Below are positions 8,205-21,086 of a stretch of 64,000 bases of DNA, one piece after another (the first letter of the stretch is position 1; the number at the start of each line of letters is the position of its first letter). The translations under genes were made by a program, and so were the position numbers. The stretch covers positions 14,540 through 78,539 of the forward strand of contig NZ_PPQB01000019.1 of assembly GCF_002902345.1 (NCBI RefSeq), written 5' to 3'. Origin of the DNA: Staphylococcus arlettae (GTDB lineage Bacteria > Bacillota > Bacilli > Staphylococcales > Staphylococcaceae). The notes under the pieces were generated by a model. The model saw nothing but the letters and a program-made list of their open reading frames with translations. It was not told the origin of the DNA and did not search any database.

Positions 8205-9008
8205 TTAGTCATTTTGTAATGATTTTTTTCTGTGAATTGTTATGTCATTTCCAAAATCTTCTAATAGTGTTGCTTCTGACAAATAAACATGCTCTAAATA
8301 AAGTCCTTCTGCAGGTGCAGTAAATGGCACTTCATTTCTATCTTTAGATTCGAGCAAGCGGGGAACATCTTCAGGCTGCCGTTTGCCTTTACCTACTTCA
8401 ATTAAAAATGCCACCAATACTCTAACCATATTATATAAAAAACCTGATCCGGTAACGACATAGTCAAAACCATCTGAGTTAGCTATAATTTCACTTTGAT
8501 ATAAAGTTCTAACTTTACTTTCTACTTCTGTTTTTTGGGAACAAAATCCTGTGAAATCATGTGTGCCAACAAAAGCTTGTGCAGCTTGATTCATTTTAGT
8601 TAAATCTAACTGGACATTTACGTGCGTTTTTAAGCCACTTTGGAATGGATCACGCTGTGAAGTTTGATACACTTTATAACGATACGACTTTCCTAAACAG
8701 TCATATCTACAATGAAATTCATCATCCACAACAGTTACATCATGCACAAGTATATCATCTGGTAAGGCACTATTCATAGCATATTTCCACTTTTCTGGTG
8801 CAATATTTAACTCCGTATCAAAATGAAAATATTGTTCTAACGCATGGACACCTCTATCAGTCCTACTTGTCGGGTGAATACGAACATGTCGCTTATGCAT
8901 GCGTTTTAAGATTTTTTCAAATTGTTGCTGCACAGTTCTACCTGATTGCTGAATTTGAAAACCCATAAACTGTGTTCCTAAATATGAAATTTTAACTAAT
9001 ATACGCAT
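8205..9008 (-). CDS. truA: tRNA pseudouridine(38-40) synthase TruA
   Basis: A 267-residue TruA that isomerises uridines 38-40 in the tRNA anticodon arm. The catalytic Asp is D51 in [10 protein letters not shown]; the C-terminal [10 protein letters not shown] and the [10 protein letters not shown] segments are also typical. The ATG follows the ecfT stop by three bases and its Shine-Dalgarno GGAG lies inside the ecfT 3' end, so truA is translationally linked to ecfA1-ecfA2-ecfT, a common Firmicute arrangement. Confidence 0.96.
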   Translation of the reverse strand: MRILVKISYLGTQFMGFQIQQSGRTVQQQFEKILKRMHKRHVRIHPTSRTDRGVHALEQYFHFDTELNIAPEKWKYAMNSALPDDILVHDVTVVDDEFHCRYDCLGKSYRYKVYQTSQRDPFQSGLKTHVNVQLDLTKMNQAAQAFVGTHDFTGFCSQKTEVESKVRTLYQSEIIANSDGFDYVVTGSGFLYNMVRVLVAFLIEVGKGKRQPEDVPRLLESKDRNEVPFTAPAEGLYLEHVYLSEATLLEDFGNDITIHRKKSLQND

Positions 9009-9011
9009 GAT

Positions 9012-9818
9012 TTACACTCCTAAATATTTCAACAAAATTAAAACAATTATAATGGGTATAATTGTTAATATAACTAATGTGTCAGTTTGCTTCCATTCTA
9101 GCTTGCGATAACTAGACCTAATAGCGTTAGTATCATAGCCTCTCACTTCCATAGCAATAGCCAAATCTTCGGCACGTTGAAATGCAGATATAAATAATGG
9201 AATTAGTAAAGGAATAAATGCCCGTACTCGATTCACTATACTGCCTGCGCTAATTTCAGACCCCCGTGATTTTTGTGATAAGATAATTTTATCTAGTTCA
9301 ACCATTAACGTAGGTATAAATCTCAATGCAATCGACATCATCATACTTAATTGATGTACAGGTATCTTAATTAGTTTTAAGGGGGCTAATAATTTTTCAA
9401 AGGCATCTGTCAGATCTATAGGGCTTGTTGTGAGTGTCATAATTGTTGAAATCATCATAATAAACATCAGTCTCAAAACAATAAATATACCCTCTAAAAT
9501 ACCCTCTGTATCAATAGATATAAAGCCTATTTCAACTAACCGTGTGCCACCTTTAGTTAAAAATAAATGCATGATAAATGTGAATATGAGAAAAATCCAA
9601 ATTGGTGTTAAACCTTTAATAAGATACCATAACTGTATCCTCGCAGCTTTTAAAATGGAAATAATTAATACAAATAACCATGCATATGTAGCAAATGAAT
9701 GTGCCAGAAAAATTAAAATAATGAAGAGAAAGACAAATATTAATTTTGCTCTAGGATCTATATGATGAATAAAAGTATTAAGCGGCAAATATCTTCCAAT
9801 AATAAACTTATCTTTCAT
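9012..9818 (-). CDS. ecfT: ECF transporter transmembrane component EcfT
   Basis: A 268-residue integral membrane scaffold of the energy-coupling factor transporter. Five to six hydrophobic helices are visible. Coupling-helix motifs with Arg (SRGSEI about residues 185-190; EVRGYD about 221-226) are present, and these contact the ATPases. It overlaps the end of ecfA2 by 11 bases, with AAGGAG ahead of the ATG. The module serves several vitamin-binding S-components; BioY at 55926-56477 is one candidate client in this window. Confidence 0.95.
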   Translation of the reverse strand: MKDKFIIGRYLPLNTFIHHIDPRAKLIFVFLFIILIFLAHSFATYAWLFVLIISILKAARIQLWYLIKGLTPIWIFLIFTFIMHLFLTKGGTRLVEIGFISIDTEGILEGIFIVLRLMFIMMISTIMTLTTSPIDLTDAFEKLLAPLKLIKIPVHQLSMMMSIALRFIPTLMVELDKIILSQKSRGSEISAGSIVNRVRAFIPLLIPLFISAFQRAEDLAIAMEVRGYDTNAIRSSYRKLEWKQTDTLVILTIIPIIIVLILLKYLGV

Positions 9819-10671
9819 TGTTTTGCCACTCCTTATACATTTTTACAAACGACTGTTCTGTTAATGCCAATTTATCAAAATGTATATTATGTTTCTGCTC
9901 AATATCTCTTTGTAATTGGACAATATCTGGTACTGCTAAATGTAATTGTTCAACATATGCTTTATCAGCAAATAACTCTTCTGGCGTACATGTGTGTACA
10001 ATATGTCCTTGCCTCATTATCTTTACTTCTTCGACATAACGTGCAACGTCATTCATTTCGTGTGAAACTAAAATAATAGTTTTTTGTTCTTGTTGCTGTA
10101 AATGCTTAATTTTTTCCATAATTTGCTTGCGGCTTTGTGGATCTAATCCAGCAGTCGGTTCATCAAGAATAATAATATCAGGGTCCATTGCTAAAATAGC
10201 AGTCAATGCTATTTTGCGCATTTGACCACCTGACATTTGAAAGGGCGATTGTGACATCACTTCTCTTGTAAAACCAAAGTCTAACAATAATTGAAAGGCT
10301 TTGTGCTTAACTTTTTCAACATCCATGCCAAAATTTTTCGGTCCAAATGTTATCTCTCTCTCAATTGTATCTTCAAATAATTGAGATTCAGGAAATTGAA
10401 AAACCATACCTACATTTTTACGAATCGTACGTAAGTGCTTATCTTTGGTTTTACGCTGAATTGTTACTTCATTAAATTGCATTTTGCCAGATGTCGGTTT
10501 TAACAAACCATTAAAATGTTGAATTAAAGTAGATTTTCCGGAACCTGTTTGTCCAATAATCGCATAATATTTACCATCTTGGAATTCAGTCACTATATTA
10601 TTAAGTGCTTGATACTCATACGGCGTTCCCTGTTGATAAATGAAATTAACGTGATTAAAATTAACAGTCAT
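9808..10671 (-). CDS. ecfA2: ECF transporter ATP-binding subunit EcfA2
   Basis: A 287-residue ABC ATPase. Walker A is GQTGSGKST (about residues 40-48), the Q-loop segment is [11 protein letters not shown], the signature is [15 protein letters not shown] and Walker B is [14 protein letters not shown]. It pairs with EcfA1 and EcfT to power vitamin uptake. Its ATG overlaps the ecfA1 stop (ATGA) and its 3' end overlaps ecfT, showing tight translational coupling. Confidence 0.95.
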   Translation of the reverse strand: MTVNFNHVNFIYQQGTPYEYQALNNIVTEFQDGKYYAIIGQTGSGKSTLIQHFNGLLKPTSGKMQFNEVTIQRKTKDKHLRTIRKNVGMVFQFPESQLFEDTIEREITFGPKNFGMDVEKVKHKAFQLLLDFGFTREVMSQSPFQMSGGQMRKIALTAILAMDPDIIILDEPTAGLDPQSRKQIMEKIKHLQQQEQKTIILVSHEMNDVARYVEEVKIMRQGHIVHTCTPEELFADKAYVEQLHLAVPDIVQLQRDIEQKHNIHFDKLALTEQSFVKMYKEWQNNER

Positions 10672-11480
10672 AGTTTATCCACCAATCCTTGATAAGTAAC
10701 GTATTCTAAAGGATATCCTAATAGTTCATGTATGCGCATAGAAAATGGTAAATCGAGGCCGATATCTTTAAGAGCTGAACCTTGATTAAATATCTCCTCT
10801 GGGGAACCACTATGGAATACCGTCCCTTTATCTAACACTATTAAGTGATCCGCCTCCATAGCTTCAGACAAATCATGTGTGATTGAAATAATCGTTACTT
10901 CTTTTTCTGCGTTTACTTGTCTAATTAATTGATTCAAATATTGTCTTCCCTCAGGATCTAACATTGAAGTAGCCTCATCCAATACGATAACTTGCGCATT
11001 TAACGCTAAAACCCCTGCAATTGCTACACGTTGTTTTTGCCCACCAGATAACGATTGCGGCTCATTTTGAGCATAATCAGTCATATCTACTTCTGCCAAT
11101 GCCTGCGGAACCACTTGATGCATTTCAGCATGTGAGATTCCTTGATTTTCTAACCCAAAGGCAACATCAAACTCAACTGTAGCACCAACAAATTGATTTT
11201 CTGGATTTTGAAAGACGATTCCTACATTTTGACGTACTTCCGTTAATAAATTTTCATTTACTACTTGGCCATCATATAATACCTCTCCACTAGTGGCCTT
11301 CTCAATACCTACCATTAATTTTGCAATAGTAGATTTGCCGGAACCATTGTGTCCTACAATAGATGTCCACTTTCCTTTAGGAATAGAGAAGGAGACATCA
11401 CTCAATGCTAAAGGTTCATCACTTTTATAGTTAAATGAAACATCGTTAAATTGTACTATAGGTGTTGATATGTCTCCCAT
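10668..11480 (-). CDS. ecfA1: ECF transporter ATP-binding subunit EcfA1
   Basis: A 270-residue ABC ATPase. Walker A is GHNGSGKST (43-51), the Q-loop region is [13 protein letters not shown], the signature is [15 protein letters not shown] and Walker B is [15 protein letters not shown], all typical of the CbiO/EcfA1 family. GGAGG stands 8 bases before the ATG. It heads the ecfA1-ecfA2-ecfT-truA unit, 288 bases after rplQ. Strong hairpins separate it from the ribosomal operon. Confidence 0.95.
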   Translation of the reverse strand: MGDISTPIVQFNDVSFNYKSDEPLALSDVSFSIPKGKWTSIVGHNGSGKSTIAKLMVGIEKATSGEVLYDGQVVNENLLTEVRQNVGIVFQNPENQFVGATVEFDVAFGLENQGISHAEMHQVVPQALAEVDMTDYAQNEPQSLSGGQKQRVAIAGVLALNAQVIVLDEATSMLDPEGRQYLNQLIRQVNAEKEVTIISITHDLSEAMEADHLIVLDKGTVFHSGSPEEIFNQGSALKDIGLDLPFSMRIHELLGYPLEYVTYQGLVDKL

Positions 11481-11579
11481 TTAGACTCCTCCTAAAAGCT
11501 TTATATACCTGTTCTATTTTACATGATTTTATAGTCAATGTATATCTTCTGAATAGATAAGATGATTTACTTATATAAA

Positions 11580-11609
11580 TAAAAAAAGCCATAGCTCACA
11601 CTATAGCTT
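11580..11609 (-). terminator. Second terminator after rplQ
   Basis: Minus strand: AAGCTATAG (11609-11601) pairs with CTATGGCTT (11594-11586) with one G-U, followed by a run of seven T. Confidence 0.8.
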
Positions 11610-11613
11610 AAAT

Positions 11614-11677
11614 AAAAAAGCGCGCACCCCATCAAATATTGAGTTCACGCTTTAAACATTATTTGGTTAGATGGGGT
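11614..11677 (-). ncRNA. Pseudoknot-capable structure downstream of rplQ
   Basis: In minus-strand order: ACCCCATC (11677-11670), AAAGCGTG (11653-11646), GATGGGGT (11633-11626), CGCGCTTT (11624-11617), then TTT. The first and third elements pair perfectly (8 bp). The second and fourth pair over 8 bp with one G-U. The order is that of an H-type pseudoknot or of two competing hairpins, the second resembling a terminator. Function is unknown. Confidence 0.55.
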
Positions 11678-11735
11678 ACTCTGAGCTAGACAATATTTGT
11701 ATGTGGCAAACATTATCGTTGCACTCATTTGCTTT

Positions 11736-11753
11736 ATACGTAGTAGCACGTAT
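11736..11753 (-). other. Small hairpin just after rplQ
   Basis: ATACGT (11736-11741) and ACGTAT (11748-11753) form a perfect 6-bp hairpin with a 6-base loop, 15 bases beyond the rplQ stop. Confidence 0.4.
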
Positions 11754-11767
11754 ATTTTATATTAAAA

Positions 11768-12136
11768 TTATACTAATTCGATAATTACTGATTCAGCACC
11801 GTCACCGCGACGTGGACCTGCTTTAAGAATGCGAGTGTAGCCACCTTGGCGCTCAGCATAACGTTCAGCAATTTCACCGAATAATTTTTGTACTGCAGTT
11901 TGCGTAGTTTCATCTTCGTTTAGAATTTCAACATTGCGCAAAGTTTTAATAGCATTACGACGAGAAGCTAAATCGCCTTTTTTACCTAAAGTGATCAATT
12001 TCTCTACAATACTACGTAGTTCTTTTGCACGTGCTTCTGTAGTTTCGATACGCTCACTAACGATAAGTGAAGTAGCTAAATCACGTAACATTGCTTTACG
12101 TTGATCAGAAGTACGACCTAATTTTCTGTAACCCAT
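11768..12136 (-). CDS. rplQ: 50S ribosomal protein L17
   Basis: A 122-residue bacterial L17. [20 protein letters not shown] at the N-terminus and [13 protein letters not shown] near the C-terminus are diagnostic. It is the last gene of the alpha segment, 19 bases after rpoA, and is followed by a structured 3' region with at least two terminator-like hairpins. Confidence 0.97.
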   Translation of the reverse strand: MGYRKLGRTSDQRKAMLRDLATSLIVSERIETTEARAKELRSIVEKLITLGKKGDLASRRNAIKTLRNVEILNEDETTQTAVQKLFGEIAERYAERQGGYTRILKAGPRRGDGAESVIIELV

Positions 12137-12155
12137 GAGTTGACCTCCTTTTTAA

Positions 12156-13100
12156 TTAATCTTCTTTTCTTAAGCCTAAACCTAAATCTTCAAGTTTGTA
12201 TTTCACTTCTTCTAAAGATTTACGACCTAAATTACGTACTTTCATCATATCAGCTTCAGATTTATCAGCTAATTCTTGAACAGAATTAATACCTGCACGT
12301 TTTAAACAATTGTATGAACGCACGGATAAGTCTAATTCTTCAATAGACATTTCTAGTACTTTTTCTTTTTGATCTTCTTCTTTTTCAATCATGATTTCAG
12401 CATTTTGTGCTTCATCAGTTAATCCAACAAAGATGTTTAAGTGTTCAGTCATTATCTTAGCAGCTAATGAAACTGATTCTTGTGGTGTAATAGATCCATT
12501 TGTCCACACATCTAATGTTAGTTTATCAAAATCACTACTTTGTCCTACACGTGTATTTTCTACTGTATAGTTTACACGCTCAACAGGTGAATAAAGTGAA
12601 TCAACAGGAATTACTCCAATTGGTAAATCACTAGTGTTATTTTGTTCAGCTAATGCGTAACCTCTACCCTTATTTGCAACAAGACGGATTTTTAAATGAC
12701 CACCTTTAGATACAGTTGCCAATTTAAGTTCAGGATTTAAAATCTCAACATCACTATCATGAGTAATGTCACTTGCAGTTACTTCGCCTTCATCTTTAAC
12801 ATCGATTTCTAGTGTTTTATCTTCTTCAGAATAGATTTTTAACGCTAATTTTTTAACGTTCATTATGATTGTAGAAACATCTTCAACCACATTATCTATT
12901 GCAGAAAACTCGTGAAGTACACCTTCAATTTCGATATATTTTACGGCTGCACCTGGTAATGAAGATAGTAGGATACGACGTAAGGAGTTTCCTAGTGTAG
13001 TACCATAGCCACGCTCTAGTGGTTCAACAACGAACTTACCGAATTTAGCATCTTCACTAATTTCAATTGTTTCAATTCTAGGTTTTTCGATTTCTATCAT
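12156..13100 (-). CDS. rpoA: DNA-directed RNA polymerase subunit alpha
   Basis: A 314-residue alpha subunit. The N-terminal dimerisation/assembly domain spans about residues 1-230 ([20 protein letters not shown] is conserved). After an acidic linker (EKEEDQKEK) the C-terminal domain, about 245-314, has the helix-hairpin-helix [16 protein letters not shown] that contacts UP elements and regulators. GGAGG stands before the ATG. It lies 75 bases downstream of rpsK and is cotranscribed with rplQ. Confidence 0.98.
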   Translation of the reverse strand: MIEIEKPRIETIEISEDAKFGKFVVEPLERGYGTTLGNSLRRILLSSLPGAAVKYIEIEGVLHEFSAIDNVVEDVSTIIMNVKKLALKIYSEEDKTLEIDVKDEGEVTASDITHDSDVEILNPELKLATVSKGGHLKIRLVANKGRGYALAEQNNTSDLPIGVIPVDSLYSPVERVNYTVENTRVGQSSDFDKLTLDVWTNGSITPQESVSLAAKIMTEHLNIFVGLTDEAQNAEIMIEKEEDQKEKVLEMSIEELDLSVRSYNCLKRAGINSVQELADKSEADMMKVRNLGRKSLEEVKYKLEDLGLGLRKED

Positions 13101-13175
13101 TTACAAATATCCTCCTTAAGTACGTCGACTAGATTAATACTGTATTTCTCAGTGACCTGCGACAATAACAATAAA

Positions 13176-13565
13176 TTATACGCGACGACGTTTTGGTGGA
13201 CGACAACCATTATGTGGTACTGGAGTAACGTCACGGATTGCAGTTACTTCTAAACCAGCTGATTGTAATGCACGGATAGCTGATTCACGGCCTGGTCCAG
13301 GTCCTTTTACTGTAACTTCTACAGATTTTAAACCATGTTCCATTGCTGATTTTGATGCAGTTTCAGCTGCCATTTGTGCTGCAAATGGAGTTGATTTTTT
13401 AGATCCTTTGAATCCAAGTGCACCTGCTGATGACCATGATAAAGCATTACCAAATTCATCAGTGATTGTTACGATTGTATTGTTGAATGTTGAACGGATG
13501 TGTGCCACACCATTTTCAATATTCTTTTTCACTCTACGTTTACGAGATACTTGTTTACGTGCCAT
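13176..13565 (-). CDS. rpsK: 30S ribosomal protein S11
   Basis: A 129-residue S11 of the 30S platform near the mRNA exit site. [39 protein letters not shown] and the terminal [13 protein letters not shown] are diagnostic. It lies 23 bases after rpsM. Confidence 0.98.
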   Translation of the reverse strand: MARKQVSRKRRVKKNIENGVAHIRSTFNNTIVTITDEFGNALSWSSAGALGFKGSKKSTPFAAQMAAETASKSAMEHGLKSVEVTVKGPGPGRESAIRALQSAGLEVTAIRDVTPVPHNGCRPPKRRRV

Positions 13566-13588
13566 TTAAAATTTGCCTCCTTTACCTA

Positions 13589-13954
13589 TTATTTTTTCTT
13601 GTTAGCTACAGTTTTAACTGGGCCTTTACGAGTACGTGCGTTGTTTTTAGTTTTTTGTCCGCGCACTGGTAATCCACGACGGTGACGGATTCCACGATAA
13701 GATGAGATTTCCATTAAACGTTTGATGTTTAAGTTTTGCTCACGACGTAAGTCACCTTCTACTTTATAACTATCTACAACTTCACGGATACGACCTAATT
13801 CATCGTCTGTTAAGTCTTTTACGCGAGTATCTGCTGAAACATTAGCTTCTTCTACAATTTTTTGTGCTGTTGTAGTACCGATACCATATACGTAAGTTAA
13901 AGAAATAACAATACGCTTTTCACGTGGGATATCAATTCCTGCTATACGTGCCAT
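13589..13954 (-). CDS. rpsM: 30S ribosomal protein S13
   Basis: A 121-residue S13 of the 30S head that forms intersubunit bridges and contacts P-site t[43 protein letters not shown] and the basic tail [12 protein letters not shown] are diagnostic. It follows rpmJ by 22 bases. Confidence 0.98.
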   Translation of the reverse strand: MARIAGIDIPREKRIVISLTYVYGIGTTTAQKIVEEANVSADTRVKDLTDDELGRIREVVDSYKVEGDLRREQNLNIKRLMEISSYRGIRHRRGLPVRGQKTKNNARTRKGPVKTVANKKK

Positions 13955-13976
13955 ATTTATTTACACCTCTCTTTTA

Positions 13977-14102
<126 letters not shown>

Positions 14103-14121
14103 CTATATTATGGAGTGACGA

Positions 14122-14340
14122 TTATTTATAACGATAAGTAATTCTGCCGCGTGTTAAATCATACGGAGACATTTCTACTGTTACTTTGTCGCCAGGTAGA
14201 ATACGAATATAATTCATTCTAATTTTACCACTTACGTGTGCCAAAATCTCGTGACCATTTTCTAATTCTACTTTAAACATAGCGTTTGGTAAAGTATCTA
14301 ATACTGTACCTTCTAATTCGATTACATCTTGTTTAGCCAT
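14122..14340 (-). CDS. infA: Translation initiation factor IF-1
   Basis: A 72-residue OB-fold protein that occupies the ribosomal A site during initiation. [20 protein letters not shown] and [20 protein letters not shown] are diagnostic. GGGGGAAG lies 7 bases before the ATG. The 201-base gap to adk is unusual in this tightly packed cluster and holds a leader hairpin. The map gene found here in many Firmicutes is absent, as is usual for staphylococci. Confidence 0.97.
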
Positions 14341-14362
14341 TTATTAACTTCCCCCTTTTTAC

Positions 14363-14393
14363 TATAGTTGGTTATCGTGAACAATCAACTATA
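14363..14393 (-). promoter_or_regulatory. infA leader hairpin
   Basis: TATAGTTG and CAACTATA pair perfectly (8 bp, 15-base loop) 23 bases upstream of infA, just outside its Shine-Dalgarno site. A weak promoter-like pair (TTGAAC-N17-TAGACA, minus strand) precedes it. It may modulate infA translation or mark an internal transcript start. Confidence 0.4.
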
Positions 14394-14541
14394 ACCATAC
14401 GTGTCTATCAGTGCGTGTTAATAAGTTCAACAAAAATAAAAGAATTACTTTCGCTATAGCTCACTCACATTTATTTTTTCAATACGTTAATACTTACTCA
14501 AACTATGATGACTGCAATACATAGACCGTACTAAGTTGATT

Positions 14542-16501
<1,960 letters not shown>

Positions 16502-16502
<1 letters not shown>

Positions 16503-16942
16503 TAGATCACCTCGTGTGCTCCACCTTTAGCATCAATAGCATCTGCTGCAGAAGCAGAGAATTTATGAGCTTTTACTGTCAATTTCTTCTCTAGTGAACC
16601 GTTACCTAGTACTTTAATACCAGATTTTTCACTTTTAACTACGCCAGATTCTACTAATAAAGCTGGAGTTACTTCAGTACCTTCCTCAAATTTATTAAGT
16701 TGGTCTAAGTTAACAATAGCATATTCTTTACGATTAATGTTAGTGAAACCTCGTTTTGGTAAACGACGGAATAAAGGTAATTGTCCACCTTCGAAACCTG
16801 GTCTTACACTACCACCTGAACGCGCTTTTTGACCTTTTTGTCCACGTCCACTTGTTTTACCGTTGCCTGTAGCCGCTCCACGACCGACACGGTTACGTAC
16901 TTTACGAGAACCTTCAGCTGGTTTTAACTCATGTAATTTCAT
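16502..16942 (-). CDS. rplO: 50S ribosomal protein L15
   Basis: A 146-residue L15. The Gly/Arg-rich N-terminal extension ([20 protein letters not shown]) threads into 23S rRNA, and the globular part holds [19 protein letters not shown] lies before the ATG. It overlaps secY by one base. Confidence 0.97.
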
Positions 16943-16958
16943 TTCGGCACCTCCTTAA

Positions 16959-17138
16959 TTATTTTTCTTCTACAGTCACTAAGTGACTTACTTTGTTGAT
17001 TTGCCCACGGATAGCAGGGTTATCTTCAACAACTACTGAAGAATTAGTTTTTTTCAAACCTAAAGCTTCAACAGTTTTACGTTGTGTTTCCGGACGACCA
17101 ATAACACTACGAGTGAGGGTAATTTGTAATTTAGCCAT
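16959..17138 (-). CDS. rpmD: 50S ribosomal protein L30
   Basis: A 59-residue protein, [20 protein letters not shown] and onward, ending SHLVTVEEK, between rpsE and rplO where L30 belongs. AGGGAGG precedes the ATG at 17138. The gap is 15 bases to rpsE and 16 to rplO. Confidence 0.96.
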   Translation of the reverse strand: MAKLQITLTRSVIGRPETQRKTVEALGLKKTNSSVVVEDNPAIRGQINKVSHLVTVEEK

Positions 17139-17153
17139 AACTCTATTCCCTCC

Positions 17154-17654
17154 TTAATTGTATAATTCTTCTACTGATTTGCCACGTAATTTCGCAACTT
17201 CTTCAGCATTTTTAAGATTTTGTAATCCATTAAGAGTGGCGCGAACCATATTAATTGGAGTATTAGATCCTAATGATTTACTTAAGATGTCAGTAATACC
17301 AGCTAACTCTAATACGGCACGAACTGGGCCACCTGCGATAACACCTGTACCAGGTGCAGCTGGTTTCATGAATACACTACCTGAACTGAAAGTTCCTGTA
17401 ATTGTATGAGGTGTAGTACCTTCAACACGTGGAACTACAACTAAATCTTTTTTAGCTGCTTCAACAGCTTTTTTGATTGCTTCTGGAACCTCTTGTGCTT
17501 TACCTGTTCCAAAGCCAACGCGGCCATTCTTATCTCCCACTACTACTAAAGCAGTGAAACGGAAACGACGTCCACCTTTTACAACTTTTGCAACACGATT
17601 GATCGTTACAACGCGTTCTTCAAATTCTTTAGTTTCTTCTTCTCTACGAGCCAT
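17154..17654 (-). CDS. rpsE: 30S ribosomal protein S5
   Basis: A 166-residue S5, needed for decoding accuracy. [20 protein letters not shown] (spectinomycin-site loop), [15 protein letters not shown] and [20 protein letters not shown] are diagnostic. The loop residues look wild type (VVKGGRRF). Confidence 0.98.
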   Translation of the reverse strand: MARREEETKEFEERVVTINRVAKVVKGGRRFRFTALVVVGDKNGRVGFGTGKAQEVPEAIKKAVEAAKKDLVVVPRVEGTTPHTITGTFSSGSVFMKPAAPGTGVIAGGPVRAVLELAGITDILSKSLGSNTPINMVRATLNGLQNLKNAEEVAKLRGKSVEELYN

Positions 17655-17674
17655 GTAATTGTCCCTCCTTTAAA

Positions 17675-18037
17675 TTAAAATTCTAAACCGTTTTCGCGAG
17701 CTGCATCTGCCAATGCTTTAATACGTCCGTGGAATAAATATCCTCCACGATCGAATACTATTGTTGATACGCCTTTGTCGCTTGCTTTTTTAGCAATTGT
17801 TTCGCCTACTTTTGCTGATAATTCAACTTTTGAAGATTCTGCATTAGCAATTTCTTTATCTTGAGTTGAAGCTTGAGCTAAAGTTACACCTTTAACATCA
17901 TCGATGATTTGTGCATAGATGTGTTTGTTTGAACGGTAAACGTTTAAACGAGGTTTTTCAGCTGTACCAGATAATTTAGTACGAACACGTGCATGTCTTT
18001 TCAAACGTACTTTGTTTTTATCAATTTTACTGATCAT
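17675..18037 (-). CDS. rplR: 50S ribosomal protein L18
   Basis: A 120-residue L18 that binds 5S rRNA in the central protuberance. [20 protein letters not shown] and [20 protein letters not shown] match staphylococcal L18. GGAG lies 8 bases before the ATG. Confidence 0.98.
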   Translation of the reverse strand: MISKIDKNKVRLKRHARVRTKLSGTAEKPRLNVYRSNKHIYAQIIDDVKGVTLAQASTQDKEIANAESSKVELSAKVGETIAKKASDKGVSTIVFDRGGYLFHGRIKALADAARENGLEF

Positions 18038-18068
18038 TTCAATACTCCTTTCTGTAGAAAGTTATTTA

Positions 18069-18605
18069 TTATTTACCAGTTTTACCTTCTTTACGGCGAA
18101 CGTATTCACCTTGGTAACGGATACCTTTACCTTTGTATGGTTCTGGTGGTCTAGTTGAACGGATGTTAGAAGCATAAGCACCAACGCGTTCTTTAGAAAT
18201 ACCAGTTACAGTTACAGTTGTGTTTTTCTCAACAGTGAAAGTAATGCCATCTTCAGCTTTAATTTCTACTGGGTGAGAGTAACCAACGTTTAAAATTAAG
18301 TCATTACCTTGCATTTGTGCACGGTAACCAACACCAACAAGTTCAAGTGTTTTTGTGAAACCTTGAGAAACACCTTGGATCATATTGTTAATTAAAGCAC
18401 GAGTTGTACCATGTACTGTTCTGTCATCTTTAGAATCAGTAGGTCTAACAACTTCTAAAGTAGTTTCATCTTGTTTGTATGTCATTCTTTCGTTTAAAGT
18501 TTTAGATAATTCGCCTTTTGGACCTTTAACAGTTACATTGTTACCTTCTATGCTAACTGTTACGTCGCTAGGGATGTCAATAATTTTTTTACCAACACGA
18601 CTCAT
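18069..18605 (-). CDS. rplF: 50S ribosomal protein L6
   Basis: A 178-residue L6 near the factor-binding site of the 50S subunit. Two repeated L6 domains are visible; [20 protein letters not shown] in the second and [20 protein letters not shown] at the C-terminus are diagnostic. Confidence 0.98.
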   Translation of the reverse strand: MSRVGKKIIDIPSDVTVSIEGNNVTVKGPKGELSKTLNERMTYKQDETTLEVVRPTDSKDDRTVHGTTRALINNMIQGVSQGFTKTLELVGVGYRAQMQGNDLILNVGYSHPVEIKAEDGITFTVEKNTTVTVTGISKERVGAYASNIRSTRPPEPYKGKGIRYQGEYVRRKEGKTGK

Positions 18606-18629
18606 GTTATCGCACCTCCTTATTTATTA

Positions 18630-19028
18630 TTACCAAATGTATGCTAAGATTTCTCCACCGATATTACGCTTTCTTGCTTCTTTGTCAGTGATAACACCTT
18701 CAGAAGTTGATACTAGAGCAATACCTAAACCGTTAAGTACTTTAGGTACTTCGTTAGCTTTAGCATATACACGTAAACCTGGTTTAGAAATACGTTTTAA
18801 TCCTGTGATAACACGTTCATTGTTTTGACCATATTTTAGGAATAAACGAATTACACCTTGTTTATCGTCTTCTACAAATTCAACGTTTTTTACGAAACCT
18901 TCACTTTTTAAGATTTCGGCAATTTCTTTTTTGATATTAGAAGCAGGGAATTCTAACTTTTCGTGACGAACCATGTTTGCGTTTCTTACACGAGTTAGCA
19001 TATCTGCAATTGGATCTGTGATTGTCAT
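18630..19028 (-). CDS. rpsH: 30S ribosomal protein S8
   Basis: A 132-residue S8, a primary binder of 16S rRNA helix 21. [20 protein letters not shown] and [20 protein letters not shown] are diagnostic. In E. coli S8 represses the spc operon; whether that applies here is not visible. Confidence 0.98.
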   Translation of the reverse strand: MTITDPIADMLTRVRNANMVRHEKLEFPASNIKKEIAEILKSEGFVKNVEFVEDDKQGVIRLFLKYGQNNERVITGLKRISKPGLRVYAKANEVPKVLNGLGIALVSTSEGVITDKEARKRNIGGEILAYIW

Positions 19029-19058
19029 TGATTGTTGCCTCCTTTCAGACTCTTTTAA

Positions 19059-19244
19059 TTACCAGCTAGCTTTACGAACGCCAGGGATTTGGCCTTTATA
19101 AGCTAATTCACGGAAACAAATACGGCATAATTTGAATTTACGATATACAGAATGTGGACGACCACAGCGTTCACAACGAGTATATTCACGTACTTGGAAC
19201 TTTTGTTTTTTTTGTTGCTTAGCAACCATTGAAGTTTTAGCCAC
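19059..19244 (-). CDS. rpsN: 30S ribosomal protein S14 type Z
   Basis: A 61-residue zinc-binding S14. The four Cys ligands are in CERC and CRICF, so this is the C+ form; a zinc-free paralogue often exists elsewhere in staphylococci. The start is GTG at 19244, with AAAGGAGG upstream. Confidence 0.96.
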   Translation of the reverse strand: MAKTSMVAKQQKKQKFQVREYTRCERCGRPHSVYRKFKLCRICFRELAYKGQIPGVRKASW

Positions 19245-19266
19245 TTAATTAGCCTCCTTTTAGAGA

Positions 19267-19806
19267 TTATTTTTGAAATGGCATACCGAATTGTGTTAAC
19301 AATTCACGAGCTTCCTCGTCAGTGTTAGCAGTAGTTACGATAACGATATCCATTCCACGTACTTTTGATACTTTGTCATAGTCAATTTCAGGGAAAATTA
19401 ATTGTTCTTTAACACCTAATGTGTAGTTACCGCGACCATCGAATGCAGTTTTAGAAACACCGCGGAAGTCACGAACACGTGGTAATGATACAGCAATTAA
19501 TTTATCTAAAAAGTCATACATTCTTTCGCCACGTAAAGTAACTTTAGCACCGATTGGCATACCTTCACGTAAACGGAATGTTGCAACTGATTTTTTAGCT
19601 TTTGTAACTAATGGTTTTTGACCAGTGATTTGTTCTAATTCTTCTACAGCGTTATCTAACACTTTAGAGTTTTGAACAGCGTCACCGACACCCATATTTA
19701 CAACGATTTTTTCGATTTTTGGTACTTCCATTACTGAACTATAATTAAATTTCTTAACCAAGCTTTCAGCAACTTCTGTATTGAATTTTTCTTTTAAACG
19801 GTTCAC
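19267..19806 (-). CDS. rplE: 50S ribosomal protein L5
   Basis: A 179-residue L5 that binds 5S rRNA and the P-site t[23 protein letters not shown] and the segment around [19 protein letters not shown] are diagnostic. The start is the GTG at 19806: AAAGGAGG sits 7 bases before it, whereas an in-frame ATG 18 bases upstream would overlap that site. The resulting N-terminus and length match S. aureus L5. Confidence 0.96.
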   Translation of the reverse strand: MNRLKEKFNTEVAESLVKKFNYSSVMEVPKIEKIVVNMGVGDAVQNSKVLDNAVEELEQITGQKPLVTKAKKSVATFRLREGMPIGAKVTLRGERMYDFLDKLIAVSLPRVRDFRGVSKTAFDGRGNYTLGVKEQLIFPEIDYDKVSKVRGMDIVIVTTANTDEEARELLTQFGMPFQK

Positions 19807-19831
19807 AGTGGATCCTCCTTTCAACTAGTTA

Positions 19832-20149
19832 TTAATTATTAGATTTGATTTCTTCGCCTGATTTTTTAGCGATACGAACTTTTTTACCATCTTCGAATTT
19901 ATATCCAACACGAGTAGGTTCATTCGTTTTTGGATCTAATAATTGTACGTTAGAAACATGGATAGCTGCCTCTGTTTCTAAGATTCCACCTTCAGGGTTA
20001 AATTGAGTTGGTTTTTGGTGTTTTTTGATAAAGTTGACACCTTCCACAACGACACGGTCTTTTTTAGGTTCAGTTGATAATACTTTACCTTCTTTACCTT
20101 TGTCTTTACCTGCGATAACTTTTACGTTGTCACCTTTTTTGATATGCAT
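19832..20149 (-). CDS. rplX: 50S ribosomal protein L24
   Basis: A 105-residue L24 assembly initiator with a KOW motif ([20 protein letters not shown]). AAGGAGG lies 8 bases before the ATG at 20149; an upstream in-frame GTG overlaps the spacer and was not used. The C-terminal [13 protein letters not shown] is typical of staphylococci. Confidence 0.96.
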   Translation of the reverse strand: MHIKKGDNVKVIAGKDKGKEGKVLSTEPKKDRVVVEGVNFIKKHQKPTQFNPEGGILETEAAIHVSNVQLLDPKTNEPTRVGYKFEDGKKVRIAKKSGEEIKSNN

Positions 20150-20188
20150 GTGTGGCACCTCCTTAAGCTTATATATTATAAAAGATTA

Positions 20189-20560
<372 letters not shown>

Positions 20561-20587
20561 TTAAACCTCCTTTATCTATAGTGTTTA

Positions 20588-20851
20588 TTATATGATTACT
20601 GATTCTTCAACAATTTCGACTAAACGGAAACGTTTAGAAGCTGATAAAGGACGAGTTTCTTGAATCTTAACGATGTCCCCTAACTTAGCTGAGTTGTTTT
20701 CATCATGAGTTTTATATTTTTTAGAGTATTTTACTCGTTTACCGTATAATTTGTGTGTTTTGTATGTTTCTACAAGTACAGTTACAGTTTTGTCCATTTT
20801 ATCTGAAACGACTCTACCTACATAAACTTTACGATCATTTCTTTCGCTCAC
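20588..20851 (-). CDS. rpsQ: 30S ribosomal protein S17
   Basis: An 87-residue OB-fold S17, a primary 16S rRNA binder. [20 protein letters not shown] and [20 protein letters not shown] are diagnostic. The start is GTG at 20851, 8 bases after GAGGAGG; the longer in-frame ATG start would place the Shine-Dalgarno inside the gene. Confidence 0.96.
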   Translation of the reverse strand: MSERNDRKVYVGRVVSDKMDKTVTVLVETYKTHKLYGKRVKYSKKYKTHDENNSAKLGDIVKIQETRPLSASKRFRLVEIVEESVII

Positions 20852-20876
20852 TTTTGTAACCTCCTCTTTCAATTAA

Positions 20877-21086
20877 TTATTGATTAGCTTTACCTTGTTC
20901 AATTTCTCTTTCACGAGCAACAGTTTTTAGACGGGCAATCGTTTTTCTGACTGTGCGAATACGTGCAGTTTCCTCTAATTGACCTGTAGCTAACTGAAAG
21001 CGTAGGTTAAAAAGCTCTTCTTTCGAAGATTTGATTTGTGCTTCAATCTCTGAAGTGGTTAAGTCTCTAATTTCCTTAGCTTTCAT
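20877..21086 (-). CDS. rpmC: 50S ribosomal protein L29
   Basis: A 69-residue helical L29 near the polypeptide exit. [20 protein letters not shown] to EIEQGKANQ matches S. aureus L29. I place the start at the ATG at 21086, which overlaps the rplP end by 11 bases and is preceded by GGTG within rplP; the family length supports this over the ATG at 21110. Confidence 0.95.
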   Translation of the reverse strand: MKAKEIRDLTTSEIEAQIKSSKEELFNLRFQLATGQLEETARIRTVRKTIARLKTVAREREIEQGKANQ

